Part shown: positions 17,087-25,738 of the stretch, one piece after another
Layout: every line of letters starts with the position of its first letter
Position numbering within the stretch: the first letter of the stretch is position 1
Origin: Virgibacillus sp. LDC-1
GTDB lineage: Bacteria > Bacillota > Bacilli > Bacillales > Amphibacillaceae
NCBI RefSeq assembly: GCF_030137545.1
Contig: NZ_JARUVL010000003.1
Span: forward strand, 179,849-243,848
Direction of reading: 5' to 3'
Length of the DNA stretch: 64,000 bases
Program-made: the position numbers and the translations under genes
Notes under the pieces: generated by a model
What the model saw: only the letters and a program-made list of their open reading frames with translations
Told to the model about the DNA's origin: nothing
Databases searched by the model: none

Positions 17087-17128
17087 GTTAAAATTCTCTC
17101 TCAGTTTAAATAGAGAGAGAATTTTAAC
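17087..17128. terminator. long inverted repeat after tpx
   Basis: GTTAAAATTCTCTCTC (17087-17102) and GAGAGAGAATTTTAAC (17113-17128) form a perfect 16-bp stem with a 10-nt loop. The strong T run (17132-17138) is on the plus strand. In the tpx direction the tail is only weakly T-rich. Confidence 0.6.
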
Positions 17129-17136
17129 AGCTTTTT

Positions 17137-17637
17137 TTACGATAAGCTAGCAACAGCCTCCAAAGCTTTATCATAGTCAGGATGATTGGTAACTTCCTTT
17201 ACATATTCCACATGGATTAGCTTGTTCTTTTCATCTAACACGAAAATAGAACGAGCTAATAATCGCAGCTCTTTAATTAATACTCCATACTTTTCACCAA
17301 ATTCTGCTTGACGATAATCTGAAAGTGTAGTTAAGTTTTCAATCCTATTTTCTGTTGCCCACCGCTTTTGTGCAAATGGTAGATCCATACTAATCGTAAG
17401 GACTTGGACATTCCCAAGCTTACTTGCTTCTTCATTGAAACGTTTTGTTTGCTCTGCACAAAGTCCTGTATCAAGAGAAGGAACAACACTAATTAGTTTT
17501 ATCTTTCCTTGATAATCGGATAAAGTTACTTCCTGTAAATCATTGGACAGTACAGTAAAATCTGGTGCTTGATCTCCAATTTTTAATTCTTTTCCGACAA
17601 GGGTGACTGGATTTTGGTTGAACGTTACGTTAGCCAT
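17137..17637 (-). CDS. tpx: thiol peroxidase Tpx lacking the resolving cysteine
   Basis: Thioredoxin-dependent atypical 2-Cys peroxiredoxin family, reducing hydrogen and alkyl peroxides in the cytosol. The 166-residue protein carries the peroxidatic motif PSLDTGLC with Cys60. Position 94, where B. subtilis and E. coli Tpx have the resolving Cys (FAQKRWC), reads Ala (FAQKRWA), and the protein has no second cysteine. It would therefore have to work as a 1-Cys enzyme or use an external thiol (inference). I start at the ATG at 17637, preceded by AGGAGTGATACCG. Overlapping sigma-A and sigma-B-like promoters lie upstream. Neighbours are ytfJ and ytxK. Confidence 0.95.
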   Translation of the reverse strand: MANVTFNQNPVTLVGKELKIGDQAPDFTVLSNDLQEVTLSDYQGKIKLISVVPSLDTGLCAEQTKRFNEEASKLGNVQVLTISMDLPFAQKRWATENRIENLTTLSDYRQAEFGEKYGVLIKELRLLARSIFVLDEKNKLIHVEYVKEVTNHPDYDKALEAVASLS

Positions 17638-17686
17638 CGGTATCACTCCTTCAATATTTTCATATTCACCTTCCATTATGAAGAAT

Positions 17687-17712
17687 TTACCTTCTTAAGT
17701 CCAACGTTAAAC
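17687..17712 (-). promoter_or_regulatory. candidate sigma-B promoter of tpx
   Basis: GTTTAA (17712-17707), a 14-bp spacer and AGGTAA (17692-17687) differ from the sigma-B consensus GTTTAA / GGGWAW by one base in the -10. An overlapping sigma-A candidate reads TTGGAC, 18 bp, CATAAT. Confidence 0.4.
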
Positions 17713-17778
17713 CTAATAAAACTGTTACAGTTCTATGTCAGCATCTGTACTAGTGCTTTTTTCGCCATAATTGTTTTG

Positions 17779-18270
17779 TTAAATAATAAAGTCTGAGTCA
17801 TCATCAGGTTCTGCCTTTGCTTCTTCATCATCTTTCTGTTTCTTTTTCGACTTATCGTTCCTAAGCTCTTTTGACTGGTTTTTTTTATTCGAATCTTTCA
17901 TCATTTGCTGAATTTTTTCTGCTGCCTTTGGTGCAAAATCAATCATCTTTTCATAAATATGAACATTTTCATTTAAATGAACCATCTTTACTCCTTTTTC
18001 ATTGACGATTAAAAAAGCAACTGGTGAAATAGAAACACCACCACCGCTTCCGCCACCAAAAGGAAGGATAGCTTCTCCATTTGAACTATCAAATTTATTA
18101 TTAAATTCACTTCCTCCTGCTGCAAACCCAAAGCCTAGCTTTGAAACTGGAATAATCATACTCCCATCTGGAGATTCAACCGGATCACCAATAATCGTAT
18201 TTACTTCAACCATATCCTTTAAGTTTTCCATTGCAGTCGTCATTAACCCTTGTATTGGATGCTCTTCCAC
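17779..18270 (-). CDS. ytfJ: spore protein YtfJ (GerW family)
   Basis: A 163-residue protein of the GerW/YtfJ family, which in B. subtilis is expressed in the forespore and influences spore germination. The conserved core includes NTIIGDPVESPDGSMIIPVS, then GFAAGGSEF, GGGSGGGVSISPVAFLIV, and a lysine-rich tail (SKKKQKDDEEAKAEPDD). The start is GTG at 18270 with AGGAGGT upstream. It follows ytfI by 15 bp, forming the same ytfI-ytfJ pair seen in B. subtilis. The molecular function is unknown. Confidence 0.92.
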   Translation of the reverse strand: MEEHPIQGLMTTAMENLKDMVEVNTIIGDPVESPDGSMIIPVSKLGFGFAAGGSEFNNKFDSSNGEAILPFGGGSGGGVSISPVAFLIVNEKGVKMVHLNENVHIYEKMIDFAPKAAEKIQQMMKDSNKKNQSKELRNDKSKKKQKDDEEAKAEPDDDSDFII

Positions 18271-18285
18271 GATACTACCTCCTAT

Positions 18286-18891
18286 TTATATGAATTCTGG
18301 TGATTGCATAATAGTTGCATTTGATTTCAATGCTTTATTTATCTTTAAGGCTATGTAAATAGCTTGTCCCAATCTGATCGATACAATGCAATGAAGCTTT
18401 ATTTGAAACCGTTTTTGTTGAAAATGTGGAACCACTTCAACCTGCGCATTTTGTTTTACACGGCAACACGCAGTTAAAAACGCAAGAACTGATCCTTTGA
18501 TGCTCCAAAATGCTCCTGCAACTAAACCGGTAAGCGCAGCTTCTCCTGTACCAATATTTGTTTTCCAACTTAACTCATGAATCGTTACTTTTTGTAAACA
18601 ATCCATCATTAGCTTTCCATAATTCGGGATGGTCTGAAGGATACTTGAAAAACGGAATTTATTTCCTTTATCATCTAACCCGTTTTCCTGCATTAAATAA
18701 TTTAATAGCTCATCTTCATCATTGCTAAACGAAACTTGTTTTTCGTATAGCTTTATATGTAAAATGCGAAGAAGAATGATTAAGCTTTGCTCTTTCTCGA
18801 TGTAATGAAACGTAAAAGACATATATAATCGCACAAAAAGGATGAACACCAAACCACTGACCAATAGCATACCTAATAATGCCCAAAACAT
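18286..18891 (-). CDS. ytfI: DUF2953 membrane-anchored protein YtfI
   Basis: A 201-residue protein with an N-terminal membrane helix (about 3-22, FWALLGMLLVSGLVFILFVR) and a DUF2953 domain. The domain contains HELSWKTNIGTGEAALTGLV and VVPHFQQKRFQIKLHCIVSI. I start at the ATG at 18891, since GGAGGAG lies directly upstream; an upstream TTG would include that Shine-Dalgarno in the coding region. It is the upstream partner of ytfJ in a two-gene operon. The function is unknown but is likely linked to sporulation or germination through YtfJ (inference). Confidence 0.85.
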   Translation of the reverse strand: MFWALLGMLLVSGLVFILFVRLYMSFTFHYIEKEQSLIILLRILHIKLYEKQVSFSNDEDELLNYLMQENGLDDKGNKFRFSSILQTIPNYGKLMMDCLQKVTIHELSWKTNIGTGEAALTGLVAGAFWSIKGSVLAFLTACCRVKQNAQVEVVPHFQQKRFQIKLHCIVSIRLGQAIYIALKINKALKSNATIMQSPEFI

Positions 18892-19057
18892 AGAGACTCC
18901 TCCATTCAATATTCGTTTCTTTTTATCATGCAGCTTTTGGGATAATCTTACTCACTAACACTGACTTTTTTTGTTTCTTTCCAATCCATTAGGGAAACCT
19001 ACTTATAAATGGTATGATAGAAGAAGAGACAAGATATATTTAGGAGGCCTGTTGATT

Positions 19058-19858
19058 ATGACAAACCGAAAAAATCTTTACTTTTATTATCAGCACAATC
19101 CAGAAATTGATCGTAAACTTAATACCTTAATGGAAGTCGCAATGAAGAATGGATTCTCTATTGTAGAAAAACCAAGCGAGGCAAACATCATCATTAGCAT
19201 TGGAGGAGATGGTTCTTTCTTACAGGCAGTGCGTAAAACTGGCTTTAGACAAGACTGTCTATATTTAGGAATCACGCAAAAAAATGAATCCGGATTATAT
19301 TGTGATTTTAATTTAGATCAATTCGATGATATGTTACTTACAATGCAAAATGCACCATTAGAGGTGAGACGTTTCCCAGTAATTGATGTAAATGTAAATG
19401 ATGAAATGACGTTTTCCTGTTTAAATGAATTGAGTATTCGCTCCGCAATTATTAAAACAATTGTCATGGATGTACATATTGATGACATGCATTTTGAAAC
19501 CTTTCGTGGGGATGGGCTTATCGTTGCAACCCCTACCGGAAGTACTGCATATAACAAATCTATACACGGGGCAGTAATTGATCCTAAGATTCCTTGTTTT
19601 CAAGTATCCGAGCTTGCTTCATTGAATAATAATCGTTATCGGACGCTTGGCTCATCTTTTGTCTTAGGTAAAGAGAGAAAACTGGAGCTGACCGTTACTC
19701 AAGATGGAAATGACTATCCAATTATTGGTTTAGATAATGAAGCGTATTCTGTCCGTAACATCAAAAACATTATCGTTACACTGAGTGATAAAGTGATAAA
19801 AACAGTGAAGCTAAAAAATAATTCGTATTGGGACAGAGTAAAGCGTACATTTTTATAG
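19058..19858 (+). CDS. nadK2: NAD kinase (second paralogue type)
   Basis: Phosphorylates NAD to NADP with ATP or polyphosphate. The 266-residue protein has SIGGDGSFLQAVR (the GGDG motif) near residue 50 and the NE/D region LNELSIRSA. It also has the Gly-rich ATPTGSTAYNKSIHGAV near 155 and a C-terminal beta domain. I start at the ATG at 19058 because TAGGAGG is 9 nt upstream; the extended frame to 18971 has no ribosome-binding site. The minus-10 TGGTATGAT (19010-19018) is an extended type. The place before sspA and thiI equals B. subtilis ytdI. Confidence 0.95.
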   Translation: MTNRKNLYFYYQHNPEIDRKLNTLMEVAMKNGFSIVEKPSEANIIISIGGDGSFLQAVRKTGFRQDCLYLGITQKNESGLYCDFNLDQFDDMLLTMQNAPLEVRRFPVIDVNVNDEMTFSCLNELSIRSAIIKTIVMDVHIDDMHFETFRGDGLIVATPTGSTAYNKSIHGAVIDPKIPCFQVSELASLNNNRYRTLGSSFVLGKERKLELTVTQDGNDYPIIGLDNEAYSVRNIKNIIVTLSDKVIKTVKLKNNSYWDRVKRTFL

Positions 19859-19866
19859 GCTGCAAA

Positions 19867-19896
19867 AAAGGACTATCCCTTATGGAATAGTCCTTT
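19867..19896. terminator. terminator between nadK2 and sspA
   Basis: AAAGGACTAT (19867-19876) and ATAGTCCTTT (19887-19896) form a 10-bp perfect stem. On the minus strand it ends in TTTTTT, suited to the SASP gene, and it can also stop the convergent nadK2. Confidence 0.85.
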
Positions 19897-19906
19897 GCCA
19901 TCATTA

Positions 19907-20101
19907 TTATTTACCTTGGTTTAATTGCTGTTGTGCAGTTTGCACGAGACGTTTCGTAATTTCTCCACCTACTGAACCATTCGCACGAGAAACTGTATTT
20001 GCTCCTAGTTGCACGCCGAACTCAGAAGCAATTTCATATTTCATTTGCTCTAATGCCTGTTCTACACCAGGCACGACCAATTGATTTGAATTATTAGCCA
20101 T
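19907..20101 (-). CDS. sspA: alpha/beta-type small acid-soluble spore protein
   Basis: A 64-residue DNA-binding protein that saturates the spore chromosome and protects it from UV and chemicals. The two family blocks are clear: [20 protein letters not shown], which includes the germination protease site at EIASEFGV, and [20 protein letters not shown]. It is preceded by a good Shine-Dalgarno (GGGAGGTGAAGAGAT) and a sigma-G promoter (20126-20155). The location next to thiI and nadK matches sspA of B. subtilis, but the paralogue letter is from synteny only. Confidence 0.95.
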   Translation of the reverse strand: MANNSNQLVVPGVEQALEQMKYEIASEFGVQLGANTVSRANGSVGGEITKRLVQTAQQQLNQGK

Positions 20102-20125
20102 ATCTCTTCACCTCCCTAGTACACT

Positions 20126-20155
20126 TATCGTGTGTCAAAGAAAGAAGAAACATGC
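20126..20155 (-). promoter_or_regulatory. sigma-G promoter of the SASP gene
   Basis: On the minus strand GCATG (20155-20151) is the -35 and CACGATA (20132-20126) is the -10. The spacer is 18 bp. This matches the forespore sigma-G pattern GHATR-N18-CATNHTA at all but one position. Confidence 0.6.
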
Positions 20156-20214
20156 GCTAATTCGAAAGGTAAGTGTTGTCAGTATACGTTAATTTTGCAT
20201 TTTCTGAAGTTCTG

Positions 20215-21417
20215 TTAAAACAGCTCGGAAAATAGATGTTGCTCTTGCTTTTTACTTGTAATTTTAATTGTTTCAATACCATCAATTGTTTCCTGAAGCA
20301 ATTCCTCATAATCCAGCTTTTCTTCAAAATAGGCTGCACGCTCTCGTTTCGGTTTTGTCTTTGGTGATTTTGGAACGAATATTGTGCAACAATCTTCATA
20401 CGGACGAATCGATATTTCAAACGTATCTATTTTCTTTGAAATTTGGATAATTTCATCTTTATCCATCGTAATGAGCGGACGAAGAATAGGATAGTTTGTC
20501 ACCTCATTTATCGTATTCATGCTATTCATGGTCTGGCTGGCAACCTGGCCTAGATTTTCCCCTGTTGTTAATGAAAGGATGTCCTCTTTTTTACATACCT
20601 GCTCTGCTATTCGCATCATCATTCGACGCATGATTGTCATCGCATAGCCATCTGGTGTATCCTTGAAGATCTTTTGCTGTAGTTTTGTAAAAGGAACCAT
20701 ATGGATCTTAATGGACGGGCCGAATGACGTGAGCTTTTCAGCTAAATCGATTACCTTTTGCTTTGCTCGGTCACTTGTAAATGGTGGAGAGTGAAAATGA
20801 ATCGCCTCCAACTCTACGCCACGTTTCATTGCCAAATATCCTGCTACCGGACTATCGATTCCACCAGATAAAAGCAATAATGTCTTTCCTGAAGTACCAA
20901 CAGGCAATCCACCAGGTCCATGAACAGTACTTGAAGAAATATAAGTTGCCTCAGCTCTAATTTCTACTTTAATTTGTAAATCTGGATGATGAACATCAAC
21001 TGTTACATCATCGGTATGCACTAACAGATGCCGCCCCAGCACTTGATTCATTTCCTGAGAACGAATTGGGAATCCTTTATTAATCCGTTTAACCGATACT
21101 TTGAAGGTTTCAATATTCTTCCCTTGCTTTAAGGCATATAGTGCACCTTCTTTTATCGCCTCTACATCATTATCTACCTTTATGGCCAAGCTAAGACTAT
21201 GAATACCAAAAATTGTTTTACATCGTTCCATGATTGGAAAGGGGTCTTGTCCATTTAAAAGAATAAACATTCTTCCTTGGGTTCGTTTTACTTTTATCCC
21301 TGAAAAATCCTTTAATTTCTGTTGAATATTTTCTTGTAGCTTTACGAGAAACTTTTTTTGATTTTTTCCTTTTAATGCTATTTCACCATAGCGAATTAAT
21401 ATATGATCATATTCCAT
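20215..21417 (-). CDS. thiI: tRNA 4-thiouridine synthetase ThiI
   Basis: Uses ATP and persulfide sulfur to form 4-thiouridine at position 8 of tRNA and may supply sulfur for thiamine. The 400-residue protein has an N-terminal ferredoxin-like domain and a THUMP domain (about 60-165). The PP-loop ATPase carries LLLLSGGIDSPVAGYLAMKR near residue 185. A cysteine in YEDCCTIFVPKSPKTKP lies near 345. The rhodanese domain of the longer E. coli form is absent, as is usual in Bacillus. It begins 7 bp after the cysteine desulfurase gene, and its Shine-Dalgarno overlaps that stop, forming a sulfur donor and acceptor pair. Confidence 0.96.
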   Translation of the reverse strand: MEYDHILIRYGEIALKGKNQKKFLVKLQENIQQKLKDFSGIKVKRTQGRMFILLNGQDPFPIMERCKTIFGIHSLSLAIKVDNDVEAIKEGALYALKQGKNIETFKVSVKRINKGFPIRSQEMNQVLGRHLLVHTDDVTVDVHHPDLQIKVEIRAEATYISSSTVHGPGGLPVGTSGKTLLLLSGGIDSPVAGYLAMKRGVELEAIHFHSPPFTSDRAKQKVIDLAEKLTSFGPSIKIHMVPFTKLQQKIFKDTPDGYAMTIMRRMMMRIAEQVCKKEDILSLTTGENLGQVASQTMNSMNTINEVTNYPILRPLITMDKDEIIQISKKIDTFEISIRPYEDCCTIFVPKSPKTKPKRERAAYFEEKLDYEELLQETIDGIETIKITSKKQEQHLFSELF

Positions 21418-21424
21418 TTTTAAT

Positions 21425-22567
21425 CTACCTCATTACATCTTTAAGTTGATAAATAGCTGTTTCTATTGCGCGAAGAAAAGCATTTACTTCGTCTATTGTG
21501 GTGTCATAGGACATACTAACACGTAACGCTGACCGACTAAGTACTTCACTTAATCCTGCCGCTTCTAATATTCTACTTCCATTCATCCGTTTTGATGAGC
21601 AAGCAGACTTTGTTGAGATAAAAATGTCCTTTTCTCCTAAGGCGTGAATAATAACCTCTGGTTTAAAACCAGGCACTGAAAAATTCATGATATGTGGGGC
21701 CGCTCCATTTTGAGGAGTATTTATTCTAACAGTATGAAGCTTATCTAGTCCACAGCGAAGCGCTTGTCCTAATGCTTGAAGCTTATCACTATCGCTCATT
21801 TCTCTTTCTTTTATAAGGCGCATTGCCTTTACGAGCGAAATTATACCTGGCAAATTCTCTGTCCCTGCTCGTTTTCCATTTTCTTGCTGCCCTCCATGAA
21901 ATAACGGAAATAGCTTTATCCCATCTCGAACATAAAGCAATCCTGTTCCTTTCATGCCATGAAGTTTATGCCCTGATATCGTACATAAGTCGATACCCCA
22001 ATTCTGTATTTGTAATGGTACCTTTCCAAATCCTTGCACAGCATCAACATGAAAAAACAACTTCGGATAACGCCTCGCAATAGATCCAATCGCTTCTATC
22101 GGTTGAATCGTCCCTGTTTCATTATTGACATGCATAATACTGATTAAAATCGTATCCTCTCTTATCGAAGCTTCTACATCATTGATTGATACTTTACCGT
22201 CTTGGTTAACTGGGAGATATGTTATTTCAAATCCGAGCTCTTCCAAGCTCTGACATGCCTCATAGACAGATGGATGCTCCACCTCAGATATTATAATATG
22301 CTTTCCTCTTTGTCGATACTGTAAAGCAATTCCTTTAATCGCAAGGTTATTCCCCTCTGTTCCACCAGACGTAAAAATCACTTCACTCTGTTGTACATCA
22401 AGTAATTCTGCTGCTTGCCCTTTTGCAGCTATTAGTAATTGCTCTGCCTCTCCACCTAATTGATGAATAGAAGAAGGATTAGGAAAGAATCGCTCGGAAA
22501 CGTGATGAAAGCTCTTCACTACTTCTGGATGTGGCTTTGTTGTTGCACTATTATCTAAATATATCAT
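21425..22567 (-). CDS. nifZ: cysteine desulfurase (NifS/IscS type)
   Basis: Pyridoxal phosphate enzyme that removes sulfur from cysteine and passes it, as persulfide, to ThiI. The 380-residue protein begins with MIYLDNSATTKPHPEV. PLP contacts are VIFTSGGTEGNNLAIKG, HVDAVQGFGK, and the Schiff-base lysine in TISGHKLHGMKGTG near residue 200. The catalytic cysteine loop reads STKSACSSKRM near 320. The gene is coupled to thiI, as in the B. subtilis nifZ-thiI pair; the symbol is by synteny. I saw no iron-sulfur scaffold gene nearby. Confidence 0.93.
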   Translation of the reverse strand: MIYLDNSATTKPHPEVVKSFHHVSERFFPNPSSIHQLGGEAEQLLIAAKGQAAELLDVQQSEVIFTSGGTEGNNLAIKGIALQYRQRGKHIIISEVEHPSVYEACQSLEELGFEITYLPVNQDGKVSINDVEASIREDTILISIMHVNNETGTIQPIEAIGSIARRYPKLFFHVDAVQGFGKVPLQIQNWGIDLCTISGHKLHGMKGTGLLYVRDGIKLFPLFHGGQQENGKRAGTENLPGIISLVKAMRLIKEREMSDSDKLQALGQALRCGLDKLHTVRINTPQNGAAPHIMNFSVPGFKPEVIIHALGEKDIFISTKSACSSKRMNGSRILEAAGLSEVLSRSALRVSMSYDTTIDEVNAFLRAIETAIYQLKDVMR

Positions 22568-22689
22568 GATTAATACGCCTTCTTCCCCTTCAAAAAAATC
22601 AAACGAGTCGTAACACTCGATTTATTATTATAATGCATATACTACTCCCATATTTTATGCTTTCTTGTCTTTTCATGCAAACACAACAG

Positions 22690-22743
22690 AAGGCTGAACT
22701 CCAGGTTGGATTTTTTAGGTTCATCCCCCCTATCGTCAGCCTT
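22690..22743. terminator. hairpin between ezrA and the desulfurase gene
   Basis: AAGGCTGA (22690-22697) and TCAGCCTT (22736-22743) pair across a 38-nt loop. It may terminate ezrA on the minus strand, but the loop is long and no good T run follows. Confidence 0.4.
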
Positions 22744-22816
22744 TATATGCTTTTCTATATCCATCCATTATCGTAAACGCTTGTTGCACCATGACTAGTT
22801 TCCATCATTTAATTCG

Positions 22817-24514
22817 TTACCCATTAATCGCCATTTGTTGCTCTTCAATACGCTTTAACGCACCTGGTTCAATTTCTTCAATTGCTTTCGCAGCTTGTTC
22901 TAATGCAAGCTCATACTCATAAGCACGAAATAATCGTTCAGATTCCGCAAGCTTCGCGGCTAGCAGTGGATATTTACTACGATAGCGATTCGCATATTGA
23001 ATTACTTGCTCTGTCAAATAAGCTTGATCCAGTAACAAATCAGTCTGTTCACCCATATAGTCTATTGCAGCTTGGGATTCCGTTAACGCTTGTTGCACCT
23101 CCGCCATATCTAATGGCTGCTTTTCTAATGCTTTTAGCACCCGATTATTTTTGTCAGAGGCTTCATCCATCATATTCCATATAAAGCTTGGAACTCCAGG
23201 AATATTACTCTTGTTTAACTTTCGTTGCGTAACTTGGATTTGTTCACGTATAAGCTTTAATTGACTTTTAGCTTCTAGTTCGTCTTTACGCAAATTGTGA
23301 ATCATCTCTTTAAAGCCTGTGTGCTTATTCTCAATTTTCTCAAGTTGTTCATACCCGGACTCAAGCTGAATGCGAATCTCCGAGTGAGCCGTATGCTCTG
23401 TCTCATTTGCTTCTTTTAATTCTTCAAGCTGATTTTTTAACGTTGAAATTGTCTTATCAAGCGATAAGTATTTTTCCATATCTTGATCTGTGAAGAAATA
23501 TGTTTGCTTTAAATGCTCTACTTCTAAACGCGTTTCTTCAAACGTCGCACTTATTTCTGTAAGCGCATTTTGATAGCTTGGCAGCTGAGTTTCGATATAG
23601 CTTTTAGCAATTGCTTCCTTTTCTAATAACTGATACATTTCTTTTATTCGGTCATCAAGCTCATCAATAATAGACTTCGACTCTTCTGTTTCACCTTTTT
23701 CTAGAGCCTTTACGCAATCAATTAACCGTTCCTGATATTGCTTAATTTCTTTCTCAAACCCTAAATGCTCGATACGATAGCCTGACTCCTTCATTTCCTT
23801 CATCCCTGTGTAAAGATCATCTAGCTGTGCAGGCAACTCTTGCTTACATGCTTTGTATAGTTGCGGAAATTCATGGATTTCTTGCTCTAGTGTATGTAGT
23901 CGATCACTTAAGTGTTTAACAATTTCCTTCGCCTCTATGTAGTTCCCGGCTTTTACCGTTTCATCATATGCTTGAAGTTGCTCATCTAGCTCATCTAATT
24001 CGACTTCAAAACGAATTTCTGCTTTACCGTATTGATAACGATTTTGGGAAATTGTTTTACGAAGATCGCGAATCGCTGGCTGTATTTGTTCAATTTCTAA
24101 TCTACTCGTTTTTTCAGATTCAAGCAGTTCATCTAGTTCATTTAATATCCGTTCGATATCTGCTTCAATCGCTGTCATAATTTGATCAATCTTGCGAAGC
24201 GTTTTCTTTGCTGTCGGAAACCGATAGCGATCAGCCGCCTCTTCTGCATCAAACAAATACTCTTCAATATCTGGCAACTCTTTTGTTACGATAGCATCCC
24301 AACGTTCTTTCCACGTTTCAAATCTATCTTGCGTTTCCCCTGATAAGGTTAATTTCTTAATCTTAGCTAGCTCAGAAGCAATATTCCGATTCATAATATC
24401 CATCTTCCAGCTTTCCTGTCGATCAACCTCATCATAAACACGTTTTCGCAGTATAAGACCGATGATAATTAGTACGATAATTGCTAGTATGATTCCTATA
24501 ATATAAGCTGCCAT
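22817..24514 (-). CDS. ezrA: septation ring formation regulator EzrA
   Basis: A membrane-anchored inhibitor of FtsZ ring assembly that also helps to place the ring and to recruit PBP1. The 565-residue protein has one N-terminal helix (MAAYIIGIILAIIVLIIIGL) followed by about 540 residues of spectrin-like coiled coil, rich in Glu, Leu and Lys. WKERWDAIVTKELPDIEEYL near residue 70 is conserved. I start at the ATG at 24514 since GAGGAGG lies directly upstream; a 20-residue longer frame would place charged residues before the membrane helix. The length is nearly that of B. subtilis EzrA (562). Confidence 0.96.
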   Translation of the reverse strand: MAAYIIGIILAIIVLIIIGLILRKRVYDEVDRQESWKMDIMNRNIASELAKIKKLTLSGETQDRFETWKERWDAIVTKELPDIEEYLFDAEEAADRYRFPTAKKTLRKIDQIMTAIEADIERILNELDELLESEKTSRLEIEQIQPAIRDLRKTISQNRYQYGKAEIRFEVELDELDEQLQAYDETVKAGNYIEAKEIVKHLSDRLHTLEQEIHEFPQLYKACKQELPAQLDDLYTGMKEMKESGYRIEHLGFEKEIKQYQERLIDCVKALEKGETEESKSIIDELDDRIKEMYQLLEKEAIAKSYIETQLPSYQNALTEISATFEETRLEVEHLKQTYFFTDQDMEKYLSLDKTISTLKNQLEELKEANETEHTAHSEIRIQLESGYEQLEKIENKHTGFKEMIHNLRKDELEAKSQLKLIREQIQVTQRKLNKSNIPGVPSFIWNMMDEASDKNNRVLKALEKQPLDMAEVQQALTESQAAIDYMGEQTDLLLDQAYLTEQVIQYANRYRSKYPLLAAKLAESERLFRAYEYELALEQAAKAIEEIEPGALKRIEEQQMAING

Positions 24515-24889
24515 ATAAAGCCTCCTCACCGAAATCCTTAATAAGAGGATTTTCAACCGTTCCTTATTCTCCATCTTCCTTTTATGTATGTTGATGGAGG
24601 GATTGTAATTATTCTTATGATACCATGTAAGTCCCTTTTTTGGCTAAAAAAAAACAAATAAATTCACATTTTGACATTTTCTTTTTTTTCGTCCAAAAAT
24701 GCAATTTATTAAACAGGAACTCCTGTTCCCAGCTCGTTTACTATGTTTAAAACAACGACCTAATGGTTGATTAATTCGCTCTACCGCAATTTGTGAGAGC
24801 ATTCTCCATCTTTTTCTCAATGCCACCAGACTAAAGTCGATTCCATCGTCTTAGAATGAATATAAATTTCTTGAAGCTAACGCTCTTCG
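24515..24889. other. 375-bp intergenic region between refZ and ezrA
   Basis: No credible gene was found. The minus strand shows a possible short hairpin AACAGG-AGTT-CCTGTT (24727-24712) and an A-rich tract. It also shows stretches that can pair over a distance, for example ACGATGG near 24850 with CCAT-TCGT near 24760. The frame at 24644-24826 starts with GTG without a Shine-Dalgarno. The ezrA promoter should lie at the right-hand end of the gap (low coordinates), but I could not assign it. A small RNA or a degraded gene is possible. Confidence 0.35.
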
Positions 24890-25513
24890 TTATTTATAGC
24901 TTAGTTCTTCTGTAGCAACAACAAAATCAAGCCAATTATGAATTGTTTTTGCATACTGTGTAGCAAAGAGCTCGTGCGAATAATCGCCAATCACTTGATT
25001 TTTAAGCTCACTGTGCATGATATACGGCGTACTAAGCATGCCCTTTAACTGCATTAACAAAAACTGTCGATCCATAACAGTATGTCGCGCATTTTCAATT
25101 GCCTTAAAAAACGCATCCGCTATATAATGGTTTTCCTTTGCCAAATAAGTTACAACCATTTCTCTAGCAAAAACAGAGTCGAAAGAGAGCTCACGATGAA
25201 TAAAACACGAAAATTGAAAATTATTCTGCTTATACTGTATAATAGTCGAAATTAATTTCTTCAAGTAATCAAGTGGAGGAGCATGATCCATCATATGCAT
25301 ACTTTCCTCCAACTGTAGTAAATAGGCTTCATAATATTCGGTTACGGTAGCCTCCAACAAGCCTTGTTTACCTTGAAAATAATAGCTAACAGAGGATACA
25401 TTAACAGATGCTTTGTTAGCAATATCACGTACAGAAGTGTTATGAAATCCTTTCTGATAAAATAACGCTGTTGCAACACGCATAATTTTTAATTTTGTTG
25501 AATTCGATTCCAT
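24890..25513 (-). CDS. refZ: TetR-family regulator, RefZ type
   Basis: A 207-residue protein with an N-terminal TetR helix-turn-helix (about 5-50, RVATALFYQKGFHNTSVRDI then NVSSVSYYFQGKQGLLEATV). The helical C-terminal domain continues with FSCFIHRELSFD. Position between ezrA and the msrC-type gene and the length match B. subtilis YttP/RefZ, which binds motifs around the origin and adjusts FtsZ placement during sporulation (known there). Identification as RefZ rests on synteny and similarity by eye. The ATG has AAAGGA upstream. It is divergent from the msrC-type gene. Confidence 0.85.
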   Translation of the reverse strand: MESNSTKLKIMRVATALFYQKGFHNTSVRDIANKASVNVSSVSYYFQGKQGLLEATVTEYYEAYLLQLEESMHMMDHAPPLDYLKKLISTIIQYKQNNFQFSCFIHRELSFDSVFAREMVVTYLAKENHYIADAFFKAIENARHTVMDRQFLLMQLKGMLSTPYIMHSELKNQVIGDYSHELFATQYAKTIHNWLDFVVATEELSYK

Positions 25514-25738
25514 TTATAGCAGTCCTTTCTGCTTTAAAGTATTGTTAATTTAACGCAACAGTACTTTATAGTAAATTGTAGCACCAAAATGAAATAATTG
25601 ATAAATATACCTTCTATTATTCCTTTTACGACAAGGATAAAAAAATCCCTGCATTTTTTTATCGACAAATCCCTACAGCATGTCGAAGGAAAGAACAGAT
25701 TACTTAACCAAATTAACATAATGAGAGGAAGATGTCGG

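Noticed and set aside
24644..24826. 60-residue frame on the minus strand between ezrA and refZ
   Set aside because: It begins with GTG without a Shine-Dalgarno and the composition (K/R-rich then FVFF) looks random. I treat the region as noncoding.
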